Assembly: GCA_947627345.1 (NCBI GenBank)
Contig: CANQVS010000015.1
Coordinates: forward strand, 1-56,591
Length of the DNA: 56,591 nt
DNA from: an uncultured Clostridia bacterium
GTDB taxonomy: Bacteria; Bacillota; Clostridia; Oscillospirales; Acutalibacteraceae
Direction: 5' to 3'
The notes below the pieces were generated by a model that did no database searches, had not been told where the DNA came from, and saw nothing but the letters and a program-made list of their open reading frames with translations. A program made the translations under genes and the position numbers. How positions within the stretch are numbered: position 1 is the stretch's first letter; each line of letters starts with the position of its first letter. Below are positions 48,806-56,591 of this stretch, in pieces.

Positions 48806-50023
48806 TTATGATTGTGCGTTATCCGCATTATCGGCGTTTGCCGCCGTGGTTTCCTCAGGTTTCTCGTAGAACATACTCGCGTCATATCTGTTTATTACGC
48901 CTTCGTTAACCGTAAGAGCGTTTGATTTTTTAAGCGATTTTCCCGTTTTTTCGAGGAATTTTGTGAGGTCTTTGTTCTTCATATTCTGAAGTACAGACGT
49001 TCTGTTTGAATCATTATTTGTATAATCTTTTATGTCGTTGTTGAGGTCGTTTTTAACAACAATATAAGATATAGGGCTGTCGCCGTCCTCGCCGACAGTA
49101 ATAACGGTTGCTTTTTTGCTTGTAAGCTTGTTAACAGCCTTGTAAACGTCAGCGTTATTGCTCTTTAATTCTTCCTTGGACGACACAGTATCCTTGATTT
49201 CATCCGAGGACTTGGTACTGTAATCTTTTTCACATTTTTCAGCCGCTTTTTTAAATGTTGTATCACCGTTTGAGAGGTCTTTTGCAATATCTTCAAGCTC
49301 AGCTTTGATATTTTTAATCTTCTTATCGCTGAATTTTTTTGATTTTGAATTTCCATCGGCGTCATTAGAAGATGTATAAAGATTTACAGGTATATAGCTG
49401 TAGTCAACATAGTTTTCAAGGAAGTAATTAGTAAGCGCTCTGTCTGAAACTTCTTCCAAACCGCCTCTTCCATAAAGCTTGTTAAAGAGTGCGCTCTGTT
49501 TAACATTTGCCTCATAGGAAGCGTAGCTGAAACTTTCAAATGAAACTCCGAACTTTTCAAGCTCGTCTTTTTGGGGCTGATAGTAACCGTATGACGCGTA
49601 AGGTCCCATATCCCAAGCGTCTTGAGCAGTTTTTTTAGCGTCTTTCATAGAAGCCTCGTCCAATGTTGCCGAGTCTTTCTTAACGAGATAGTCTAAAGCG
49701 ATAAGGTTAAGCATAATCTTTTCAGCCTCGTCCTTAATCCAATCCTTAGCGACAGCTTTTTTACCGTCGTCGTCGGTTATCTTAATATCCGTAAACGGCT
49801 CGCCGTCTTTATAGCTCTTTGACTTTTCTGCGTATGTTTTAGCCTGATTGTAAGCCTGAGAAAGCGCATAGATATAAATTCCTATATCGTACTGCTTATC
49901 CAAAGTTTTGTCCGCATACTTATATCCCCATTCCTTTGTAAGGCTCATAGGAACACAGCTTGCCATAGAAACAGCAAGAACTACCGCTAAAAATGCGGCA
50001 ATAATTTTCTGAAATGGTTTCAT
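48806..50023 (-). CDS. PrsA/SurA-like lipoprotein
   Basis: 405-aa lipoprotein with lipobox SMASC (Cys23). The N-terminal part (to about residue 200) is helical, like the chaperone part of PrsA/SurA. The region where a parvulin isomerase domain would stand (about 205-340) is Lys/Asp-rich and lacks recognisable parvulin motifs. The position next to mfd and pth is where clostridia often encode a PrsA/SurA-type protein. Likely an extracytoplasmic folding factor; isomerase activity is doubtful. Own promoter upstream. Confidence 0.65.
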   Translation of the reverse strand: MKPFQKIIAAFLAVVLAVSMASCVPMSLTKEWGYKYADKTLDKQYDIGIYIYALSQAYNQAKTYAEKSKSYKDGEPFTDIKITDDDGKKAVAKDWIKDEAEKIMLNLIALDYLVKKDSATLDEASMKDAKKTAQDAWDMGPYASYGYYQPQKDELEKFGVSFESFSYASYEANVKQSALFNKLYGRGGLEEVSDRALTNYFLENYVDYSYIPVNLYTSSNDADGNSKSKKFSDKKIKNIKAELEDIAKDLSNGDTTFKKAAEKCEKDYSTKSSDEIKDTVSSKEELKSNNADVYKAVNKLTSKKATVITVGEDGDSPISYIVVKNDLNNDIKDYTNNDSNRTSVLQNMKNKDLTKFLEKTGKSLKKSNALTVNEGVINRYDASMFYEKPEETTAANADNADNAQS

Positions 50024-50085
50024 TATTAATTACCGTCCTGTCTTAATGAAATAGCGTACAAAATCTCATTTGTACATTCCTATTA

Positions 50086-50114
50086 ATTATACACGAAGAA
50101 ACACAAAATGTAAA
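50086..50114 (-). promoter_or_regulatory. Promoter of the PrsA-like lipoprotein
   Basis: On the minus strand: TTTACA (50114-50109), 17-base spacer, TATAAT (50091-50086). A leader hairpin GTACAAA/TTTGTAC (50056-50075) lies between it and the ATG. Confidence 0.8.
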
Positions 50115-50148
50115 TGCTTTATAACAAAATTGTAATATTAGGCAGTAT

Positions 50149-53100
50149 TTACCCGAATATACCTTTTAAAACTTCTAAAGTTTGCATATCTTTCGGGTAT
50201 CTGACAGCGATATACGGTTTGTTTCCTGCGTTTAACAGTGCTTGACCTTTTAATTTAGACAAAATTTTTGCAACAGCTTCGCTTTTTATGTTTTTAATAT
50301 AGAGTAAAATTGAGGTTTCGTTCTGCCTTATCTCGTAAATTCCGAGCGAATTTGCGATATTTCTTATAAGCGCAATTTCTATAAGACCCTCTACCGCAAC
50401 AGGAATTTCTCCGAAACGGTCCTTGAGTTCATCTCTTACGTCGTCGCAGTCCTCACGGTTTCGTATGTCAGCAATATGTCTGTAAATTTCAATCCGCTGT
50501 GAGGTGTTGCCGATATAGTTTTCGGGAATATGCGCCTCTATATTAACATCGATAAGACATTCAATTTCAGACGAGGTGTTTTCCTCACCCTTTTCTTCGC
50601 TTACCGCTTCAGCCAAAAGTTTAAGATACATATCATAGCCGACATTTTCCATATGACCGTGCTGCTGCGCTCCGAGTATATTTCCAGCGCCCCTTAGCTC
50701 TAAATCTCTCATAGCAATTTTAAAACCCGAGCCGAATTCGGTAAATTCACGTATTGCGTTAAGACGTTTTGTTGAAATTTCCGTCAGCACCTTGTTTTTC
50801 GGAAAAGTAAAGTAAGCGTAAGCCTTTCGGCTTGAACGTCCAACCCTGCCTCTTATCTGATGAAGCTGTGAAAGTCCCATTCTATCCGCGTTTTCTATAA
50901 TCAGAGTATTGGCGTTCGGAAGGTCGATACCCGTTTCGATTATAGTTGTGCAAACGAGTACGTTAATTTCCTGTTCAATCATATCTCTCCAGATTGAGGA
51001 GAGCTGTTTTTCGTCCATTTTACCGTGCGCGACCGCTATTTTCGCCTCGGGAACAGCTTCTCGTATTGCCGCCGCCTTAGCCTCGATTGTTTCGGTTCGG
51101 TTGTAAAGATAAAATACCTGACCGCCTCTCCTAAGCTCTCTGCGTATAGCCTCGTTTATAACGGCGCTGTCGTGTTCAAGTACATATGTCTGTACGGGGT
51201 GTCTGTCCTGCGGAGCCTCCTCAATAACTGACATATCTCTTATACCGCTCATTGCCATATTAAGAGTTCTCGGAATAGGAGTTGCCGAAAGCGTCAGCAC
51301 GTCAATGTTTTTTCTGAGTTCCTTAAATCTCTCCTTTTGTTTAACGCCGAAACGCTGTTCCTCGTCAATAATCGCAAGTCCCAAATCTCTGAAAACAACA
51401 TCTTTCTGTACGAGTCTGTGTGTTCCTATAATGAAGTCAATTTCACCACGTCCGAGCTTTTCTATAATTTCTTTTTGCTGTTTCGGAGTTCTGAAACGTG
51501 AAAGCAGTTCAACCGTAACGGGGTAACCCTCAAAACGTTTCAAAACGGTCTGATAATGCTGCCACGCTAAAATTGTAGTGGGGCAGAGCAGGGCGCATTG
51601 TTTTGAGTCGCTCACGCACCTGAACGCCGCCCTCAAAGCAACCTCTGTTTTTCCGAATCCCACATCTCCGCACAGGAGGCGGTCCATCGGTTGGATGCGT
51701 GCCATATCGTTTTTTATTTCCTCACAGCACCTTAGCTGGTCGACGGTTTCCTCGTACTCAAATTTAAGTTCAAAATCTCTCTGCCACTCGCTGTCGCCTG
51801 TAAATGCGTATCCTTTGGACTGCATACGCTGTGCGTAGAGCGCGATAAGCTCTTTCGCGATATCCTTAACGGAGCTTTTAACTCTGCTCTTTGTTTTCTG
51901 CCATTCGGTTCCGCCGAGCCTGTTTAGTTTGACTCTGCTGTCCTCCTTGGGACCTATGTATTTCGCCACTAAATCAAGCTGTGTAACGGGAACATAAAGC
52001 GCGTCGCCCTTAGCGTATTCAATCTTAATATAATCTTTGGTAATCGAGTGAACCTTCATTTTCTGAATACCGCCGAAAATTCCTATTCCGTGTGTGCTGT
52101 GAACAACATAATCTCCCTTGTTAAGCTCCGAAAGGCTGTAAATTTCCTGACCGTTTTTATTCTTCTTACGAATATTCCGTTTCGGCTTATAGTTATTTGA
52201 AAGTCCCTGACTTATAAGAGCGAATTTTTGAGAGGTCAGCTCAAATCCCGCCGAGAGCGCGCCCGGCATAACGTATAAGCCTTTTTCAGCTAAATGTCCG
52301 CTGTCTTTGATAAGCTGTGCGGGATAATTTTCTTTTCTTAAATTTTCAGTCAGATTTTTTGCGCTTTTATCCGTTCCCGCGAGCATAACAACGGTGTATT
52401 CTTTTTCGAGATAATCGTCAATATCATCTTTTATATATTGAATTGAGCCGTTCCAAAGTCCGAGTTGTTTTACGGAAAAGCTCACAAGCTTATCTAAAGG
52501 AAAATCATAACCGCTCCCCGCGAACGTGTCCATAAATACTGTCGGATATTCTTTGATTAATTCTATTGAAGAATTAAAATCGAGCGAATAAGTTTCAAAT
52601 CCTCTGCAAAGAGTTCCGTCCCTGAAGTAATCCGCAAGATTTTCCTTGAACTGAAAATCAACAGCTTTTGCGCGTTCCTTGACATTCTTATATTCCGAAA
52701 CAAATAAGATTGCGTTTTTGTCAAGATAATCAAAAAGCGTTGCGGGTTTCTTGTAGACTAATCCTATAAATTTATCTATGGACGAAATGCTCAAGCCGCC
52801 ACGAATTTTATCAGCTTCGCTGAAAAGTATTTCCTTTGCCTTTTGCTGACTGTCGCCTTTTAAAAGCGAAGCTTTTTTTATAATACTGTCGGCAAGCTCG
52901 TCTTTATTTTCAATTATAATTTCAGTAGAGGGAGTGAGGATAATTTTGTCAACCTTTTCAATCCGTCTTTGCGTATTAATATCGAAATAATTTAAATCGG
53001 TTATTTCATCGCCCCAAAATTCCGCTCGTACGGGGTTTTCGCTGTCGGGCATAAAAAAGTCCAAAATCCCGCCCCTGAGTGAAAACTGTCCCTTGCCGTC

Positions 53101-53595
53101 AACCTGGTCAAATCTTTGATAGCCTAAAAGATTAAGAGCCTTAATACATTGCTCGGTTGAAATCTGCTCGCCTGATTTTAAATTGAGCACGGAGCTTTCT
53201 AAAGATTTTGGCGGAATTGTGTACTGCGCCGCGGCGTCAAGACAGCTTATAACTACGTCATAATCGCCCGAAATCATTTTATAAAGAACATTCAGTCTTT
53301 GGTGTTCATAGTCGCTTGATTTACCGCTTATTTCACGAAAAATAAAATCCCTTGACGGGTAAAACAGCGCGCGTATTCCCATTGAACAAAGGTCGTTTGT
53401 AATTGTTTGCGCTTTTTGCTCGTCGCTTGCAACACAAAAGGCTCTGACATTTTTTAAATGGCAGAGCGAATATATAAGCGCGCTTTTGTGAATTTCTGTA
53501 AGGCCCGTCGCGCAGACGCGCGACTTGGGCGAGAGCGCTTTTTGAATTTGTTGAAAGCTTTCGCTTTTAGCGAATACATCTGTTAAGAATTTCAT
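50149..53595 (-). CDS. mfd: Transcription-repair coupling factor Mfd
   Basis: An 1148-aa protein that removes stalled RNA polymerase and recruits UvrA. N-terminal UvrB-like part, then the RNA polymerase-interacting domain (about residues 480-560, LNKGDYVVHSTHGIGIF), the translocase with GDVGFGKTEVALRA (Walker A) and DEEQRFG (Walker B), and the TRG motif region (RGRVGRSSRKAYAYFTFP). The C-terminal D7 domain is complete. Abuts pth upstream. Confidence 0.97.
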   Translation of the reverse strand: MKFLTDVFAKSESFQQIQKALSPKSRVCATGLTEIHKSALIYSLCHLKNVRAFCVASDEQKAQTITNDLCSMGIRALFYPSRDFIFREISGKSSDYEHQRLNVLYKMISGDYDVVISCLDAAAQYTIPPKSLESSVLNLKSGEQISTEQCIKALNLLGYQRFDQVDGKGQFSLRGGILDFFMPDSENPVRAEFWGDEITDLNYFDINTQRRIEKVDKIILTPSTEIIIENKDELADSIIKKASLLKGDSQQKAKEILFSEADKIRGGLSISSIDKFIGLVYKKPATLFDYLDKNAILFVSEYKNVKERAKAVDFQFKENLADYFRDGTLCRGFETYSLDFNSSIELIKEYPTVFMDTFAGSGYDFPLDKLVSFSVKQLGLWNGSIQYIKDDIDDYLEKEYTVVMLAGTDKSAKNLTENLRKENYPAQLIKDSGHLAEKGLYVMPGALSAGFELTSQKFALISQGLSNNYKPKRNIRKKNKNGQEIYSLSELNKGDYVVHSTHGIGIFGGIQKMKVHSITKDYIKIEYAKGDALYVPVTQLDLVAKYIGPKEDSRVKLNRLGGTEWQKTKSRVKSSVKDIAKELIALYAQRMQSKGYAFTGDSEWQRDFELKFEYEETVDQLRCCEEIKNDMARIQPMDRLLCGDVGFGKTEVALRAAFRCVSDSKQCALLCPTTILAWQHYQTVLKRFEGYPVTVELLSRFRTPKQQKEIIEKLGRGEIDFIIGTHRLVQKDVVFRDLGLAIIDEEQRFGVKQKERFKELRKNIDVLTLSATPIPRTLNMAMSGIRDMSVIEEAPQDRHPVQTYVLEHDSAVINEAIRRELRRGGQVFYLYNRTETIEAKAAAIREAVPEAKIAVAHGKMDEKQLSSIWRDMIEQEINVLVCTTIIETGIDLPNANTLIIENADRMGLSQLHQIRGRVGRSSRKAYAYFTFPKNKVLTEISTKRLNAIREFTEFGSGFKIAMRDLELRGAGNILGAQQHGHMENVGYDMYLKLLAEAVSEEKGEENTSSEIECLIDVNIEAHIPENYIGNTSQRIEIYRHIADIRNREDCDDVRDELKDRFGEIPVAVEGLIEIALIRNIANSLGIYEIRQNETSILLYIKNIKSEAVAKILSKLKGQALLNAGNKPYIAVRYPKDMQTLEVLKGIFG

Positions 53596-53599
53596 TATT

Positions 53600-54196
53600 T
53601 TAATTAAATCTGTTCATAGCTTCCGCAGTGTTTCCGTCAAGAATCAGTTTAACCGCCTCATAAGTGTTTTGAGCAATTTTCTCCAAGCTTTTTAACTCAT
53701 CGTCGGTAAATTTTGAAAGCACCCAGTTAGCAAGGTCGTAGTCGGGATTAGGCTTTTTTCCTATTCCTATTTTTATTCTCGGGAATTTATCGCTTCCGCT
53801 GAGGTAAATTATACTTCTCATTCCCTTTTGACCGCCGTCGCTTCCCTTTGAGCGTATTCTCATTTTCCCGACGTCAAGATTTATATCGTCAAGTAATATT
53901 ACAACATTTTCCGCGGGAATTTTGTAAAAATTCATCGCCTCAACAACCGCCTGACCGCTGTTGTTCATATACGTCGACGGTTTCATTAAAAGAACCCTGT
54001 GTCCGTCAATTTCAGCCTCGCCGACAGTAGATTTAAATTTAACTCGGTTTATTCTGACGTTCAGCTTGTCGGAGATATAATCAATCATAATAAATCCTGC
54101 GTTATGGCGTGTTTTTTCATATTTTCTGTCGGGGTTTCCAAGACCCGCAATAAGAAATTCTATGGAGTTGTTTGTGAATTTTTTCTTTCCAAACAT
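53600..54196 (-). CDS. pth: Peptidyl-tRNA hydrolase
   Basis: Frees tRNA from peptidyl-tRNA that drops off ribosomes. 198 aa with the catalytic His in KTRHNAGFIMID, the LLMKPSTYMNNSG motif and LDDINLDVGKMRIRSKGSDGGQKGMRS. The start ATG 54196 gives the short N-terminal extension MFGKKKFTNNSIEFLIAGLGNPDRKYEKT. Lies between prs and mfd, a common order. Confidence 0.96.
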   Translation of the reverse strand: MFGKKKFTNNSIEFLIAGLGNPDRKYEKTRHNAGFIMIDYISDKLNVRINRVKFKSTVGEAEIDGHRVLLMKPSTYMNNSGQAVVEAMNFYKIPAENVVILLDDINLDVGKMRIRSKGSDGGQKGMRSIIYLSGSDKFPRIKIGIGKKPNPDYDLANWVLSKFTDDELKSLEKIAQNTYEAVKLILDGNTAEAMNRFN

Positions 54197-54217
54197 TTTA
54201 TCACCTTACATCACAAC

Positions 54218-54241
54218 AAGGGGTACGTTGCCGTACCCCTT
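54218..54241 (-). terminator. Hairpin between prs and pth
   Basis: AAGGGGTACG (54218-54227) pairs perfectly with CGTACCCCTT (54232-54241) around a four-base loop. The minus-strand tail is TTGTTGTGA rather than a clean T run, so termination may be partial and pth may still be read from upstream. Confidence 0.65.
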
Positions 54242-54257
54242 ATAAATTATGCAAAAA

Positions 54258-55217
54258 TCAGTCGAAAGCCGCCGTAAATGAATTATCGTTATAAATTCTC
54301 TCGATAGCCTCCGCGAATACGGGAGCGGTATGTAAAACGGTAAACTTGTCGATTTTCTTTTCTTCCGTCAAGGGAACTGTATCTAAAAGCACTACCTCAT
54401 TAATGACGGACTCCTTAATTCTTTCAATCGCGGGACCGGACAGAACAGCGTGAGTAGCGCACGCGTAAACCTCTGTAGCTCCGCCGATTTCGACGATAGC
54501 CTTAGCGCCGTTGCAGAGGGTTCCTGCCGTATCAATCATATCATCAAGGATAATAACCTTTTTGCCTTTGACATCACCGATAATATTCATAACTTCCGAT
54601 ACATTCGCTTTCGGTCTGCGCTTGTCTATAATTGCGAGCGAGGTTCCGATACGGCTTGCAAAGTTTCTGGCTCTTGTAACCGAGCCGAGGTCGGGAGATA
54701 CAACAACGTAATCGTCAGCATTGTCGCCTACAACTTTTTTCATATGGTCAGCTAAAATTCCCGAACCTTTAAGGTGGTCGACGGGAATATTAAAAAAGCC
54801 CTGAATCTGATTAGCGTGCAAATCCATTGTCAGCAGTCTGTCCGCTCCTGCGGCGGTGATTAAGTCAGCGCAAAGCTTAGCTGAAATCGGGTCACGGGGC
54901 TTTGCTTTTCTGTCCTGACGAGCGTAACCGAAATAGGGCATAACAGCGGTGATTCTCGCGGCTGAAGCTCTCCTCATAGCGTCAATCATAATCAGCATTT
55001 CCATAAGGTTGTCATTTACGGGCGTGCAGGTTGACTGAACGATAAAACATTCGGAACCGCGGACCGATTCATCGATTGAAACCGCAATTTCACCGTCGGA
55101 AAACTTTTTACAAACTGATTTTCCGAGGGGGACGCCAAGTCTGTTTGCAATTTCTTTAGCGACAGACAGGTTGGAATTGCCTGCGAAAATTTTGATGTCT
55201 TTTCCGTGAAAATTCAT
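54258..55217 (-). CDS. prs: Ribose-phosphate pyrophosphokinase
   Basis: Makes PRPP from ribose 5-phosphate and ATP for nucleotide, His and Trp synthesis. 319 aa. Motifs: FVVQST-like FIVQSTC, the catalytic flexible loop after FGYARQDRK and the PRPP-binding VIILDDMIDTAGT. ATG 55217 follows GGGAGAG; the frame is open back to 55253, inside the glmU end, without a binding site. Second gene of the glmU-prs unit. Confidence 0.96.
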   Translation of the reverse strand: MNFHGKDIKIFAGNSNLSVAKEIANRLGVPLGKSVCKKFSDGEIAVSIDESVRGSECFIVQSTCTPVNDNLMEMLIMIDAMRRASAARITAVMPYFGYARQDRKAKPRDPISAKLCADLITAAGADRLLTMDLHANQIQGFFNIPVDHLKGSGILADHMKKVVGDNADDYVVVSPDLGSVTRARNFASRIGTSLAIIDKRRPKANVSEVMNIIGDVKGKKVIILDDMIDTAGTLCNGAKAIVEIGGATEVYACATHAVLSGPAIERIKESVINEVVLLDTVPLTEEKKIDKFTVLHTAPVFAEAIERIYNDNSFTAAFD

Positions 55218-55246
55218 TGTAACTCTCCCTTTATTCTTAAATATTT

Positions 55247-55996
55247 TTAACATTTATATCCTTTTTTTACCGCGATATCTTCAAGTTCTTTAAGCTGTGA
55301 GGGGTCGTTTGCTCCGAGTACGGTATCAGAACTTTGCGCCGTAAATGCGCCGATTTTTTCGTTTTTATTTAAAAAAAGTTTTAAAGCGTCGGGAAGATAA
55401 TACTCCTTAGCTTTATTGTCAGATTTTATTTCGCCCAATACTGAAAGGAGTTTTTCCGTGTCAAACCAGAATCCGCCCGAGTTAACCTCGTTAATTGAGG
55501 CGGTTTTCTCGTCTGCGTCCTTTTGTTCTACTATGTTTATAACCTCTCCGTTTTCGTTTCTGACAATTCGTCCGTATCCCGCAGGGTCGTCAACCTTTGC
55601 GGAAATAACGGTTGCGCAGTTATTCTGCCCGCAGTGAAAGTTATAAGAATTTAAAATTGTGTCGCTGTCCATAAACGGAGCGTCTCCGTTAAGAATTACC
55701 ACGTTTCCTTTGTTTTCTTTAAGAAAATCTCTCGCCTGCATAACAGCGTGGCCCGTTCCGAGCCGTTCCGCCTGAAAAACTGTTTCAACGGGAAAATCAA
55801 GCGTGTCTACAAATTCGTCTATATATTCTCTGCCGAAGCCTTTGACGATACAGATTTTATCAATACCCGCACGCTTAACGGAATTTAAAACCCATTTTAA
55901 CATCGGTTCGCCCAAAACCTCCGCTAAAGGCTTAGGCTTGTTCATTTTCATTCTCTTGCCCTCGCCGCCTGCGAGGATTACGGCACATTTGCTCAT
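55247..55996 (-). CDS. glmU: Single-domain UDP-GlcNAc pyrophosphorylase (GlmU N-terminal domain)
   Basis: A 249-aa nucleotidyltransferase. The LAGGEGKRMKMNKPKPL loop, QAERLGTGHAV, LNGDAPFMD and EQKDADEKTASINEVNSGGF match the pyrophosphorylase half of GlmU. The left-handed beta-helix acetyltransferase half (about 200 residues in ordinary GlmU) is absent; the gene stops cleanly and prs follows. The acetylation of glucosamine 1-phosphate would have to be done by another protein. Ribosome binding site GAGGTAC. Confidence 0.85.
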   Translation of the reverse strand: MSKCAVILAGGEGKRMKMNKPKPLAEVLGEPMLKWVLNSVKRAGIDKICIVKGFGREYIDEFVDTLDFPVETVFQAERLGTGHAVMQARDFLKENKGNVVILNGDAPFMDSDTILNSYNFHCGQNNCATVISAKVDDPAGYGRIVRNENGEVINIVEQKDADEKTASINEVNSGGFWFDTEKLLSVLGEIKSDNKAKEYYLPDALKLFLNKNEKIGAFTAQSSDTVLGANDPSQLKELEDIAVKKGYKC

Positions 55997-56047
55997 AAAA
56001 GTACCTCAACTTGTTTTTATAAATTTAATAAATAAATAGGTAATTTA

Positions 56048-56075
56048 ATTATCTCACAGATTGCCGATTTTTCAA
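56048..56075 (-). promoter_or_regulatory. Probable promoter of glmU-prs
   Basis: On the minus strand: TTGAAA (56075-56070), 16-base spacer, GATAAT (56053-56048). Not a full match. Confidence 0.5.
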
Positions 56076-56188
56076 GTCTAAATTGTAAAAAAATTATATT
56101 TTATTTGTTTTATACATAATATTTGGAAAATTTTATCAACATTTATTGCAAATTTTTTCAAAATCTTATTCCAATTTCTAAATTGTTT

Positions 56189-56197
56189 TGTTATAAT
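56189..56197 (+). promoter_or_regulatory. Extended -10 promoter of ppdK
   Basis: TG (56189-56190), one base, TATAAT (56192-56197): the extended -10 form, with a poor -35 region. In the leader TACAG AAAA CTGTA (56221 region) forms a small hairpin. Confidence 0.6.
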
Positions 56198-56269
56198 ATA
56201 ACTTAGACTGTTAGAGTCGGTACAGAAAACTGTATCAAATGATTACTTATTTTTAGGAGGTAATTTCTT

Positions 56270-56591
56270 ATGGCAAACAAATGGGTTTATTTGTTTACTG
56301 AAGGAGACGCAACAATGCGTGAACTTCTCGGCGGAAAAGGCGCGAACCTTGCCGAGATGACAAAGTTAGGTCTTCCTGTTCCTCAGGGCTTTACGGTTTC
56401 GACCGAGGCTTGTACTCAGTATTATGAGGACGGCAGACAGATTAACGATGAGATTATGGGCCAGATTATGGACCATATCGAGAAGATGGAAGAAATCACA
56501 GGCAAAAAGTTCGGTGATAAGGAAAATCCCCTTCTCGTATCCGTACGTTCAGGCGCTCGCGCTTCCATGCCGGGTATGATGGATACACTCC
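56270..56591 (+). CDS. ppdK: Pyruvate, phosphate dikinase (partial, N-terminus)
   Basis: Starts with ATG 56270 ten bases after AGGAGG and runs off the window after 107 codons. The start [20 protein letters not shown], then [26 protein letters not shown] and [20 protein letters not shown], is the nucleotide-binding domain of PpdK. The enzyme interconverts pyruvate, ATP and phosphate with PEP, AMP and pyrophosphate; in many clostridia it works in glycolysis beside or instead of pyruvate kinase. The catalytic His domain is outside the window. Confidence 0.95.
   Translation, partial: MANKWVYLFTEGDATMRELLGGKGANLAEMTKLGLPVPQGFTVSTEACTQYYEDGRQINDEIMGQIMDHIEKMEEITGKKFGDKENPLLVSVRSGARASMPGMMDTL

Noticed and set aside
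55218..55260. GlmU C-terminal domain lost by a frameshift
   Set aside because: The gene stops cleanly and prs starts within 30 bases; no hexapeptide-repeat sequence is present in any frame downstream.
1..56591. CRISPR array, insertion sequence or transposase
   Set aside because: No regularly spaced direct repeats and no transposase-like frame were seen on either strand.

Overview
The window looks like chromosome of a low-GC Gram-positive anaerobe of the class Clostridia, most probably Oscillospirales/Ruminococcaceae. The pointers are strong AAGGAGG-type ribosome binding sites, many GTG/TTG starts, a zinc-ribbon L32, an RNase M5-like toprim protein, a Pst/Pho operon of clostridial type, paired pyruvate kinase and pyruvate phosphate dikinase genes, and domain sequences that read like Ruminococcus proteins. 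No rRNA, insertion sequence or CRISPR array is visible. There is one tRNA (Thr, anticodon CGT). The genus assignment is inference.

Layout. 1-11682 (+): tail of a wall amidase, an RsmF-like/RsmA methyltransferase operon with two small membrane proteins, yceD-rpmF, der-plsY, hit, a phosphoribosyltransferase, comEC-holA-rnmV and a small membrane protein. A 41-residue Asn/Gln/Lys-rich gene lies on the minus strand at 436-561. 11683-12954 (-): CorC/CNNM-type transporter. 13133-21892 (+): ClpP-like protease, uppP, ftsK, a YgiQ radical SAM protein, a free ComEC-type metallo-beta-lactamase protein, tyrS, mscL. 21958-26140 (-): aroK-like kinase, pyk, htpG, tRNA-Thr. 26376-29740 (+): XRE regulator, rpsO, pnp. 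30002-36562 (-): complete phosphate regulon, pstSCAB-phoU-phoB-phoR. 36743-47839 (+): an uninterrupted phage-derived structural operon. 47921-55996 (-): surface protein, PrsA-like lipoprotein, mfd, pth, prs, single-domain glmU. 56270-end (+): start of ppdK.

The most unusual region is 36743-47839. It has a full DNA-packaging and head set (small and large terminase, portal, protease, decoration, capsid, connectors) joined to a full PBSX/Mu-like baseplate set (LysM protein, hub, spike, gp25, J, I, fibre). I find no sheath, no tape-measure protein, no lysis genes, no integrase, no repressor and no replication genes in it. It sits between housekeeping genes, starts behind an intrinsic terminator at 36670-36706, and its terminase keeps the catalytic residues. 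It may be a domesticated particle, for example gene-transfer-agent-like, with a very short tail.

Other points of interest: a circularly permuted PstS; a ComEC whose nuclease domain has lost its metal site while an intact stand-alone copy lies 10 kb away; a pnp leader with two mutually exclusive pairings, one of which hides the ribosome binding site; Pho-box repeats at the phoB and pstS promoters; and two genes (tyrS and the baseplate J gene) whose best-spaced start codons are ATA and ACG.
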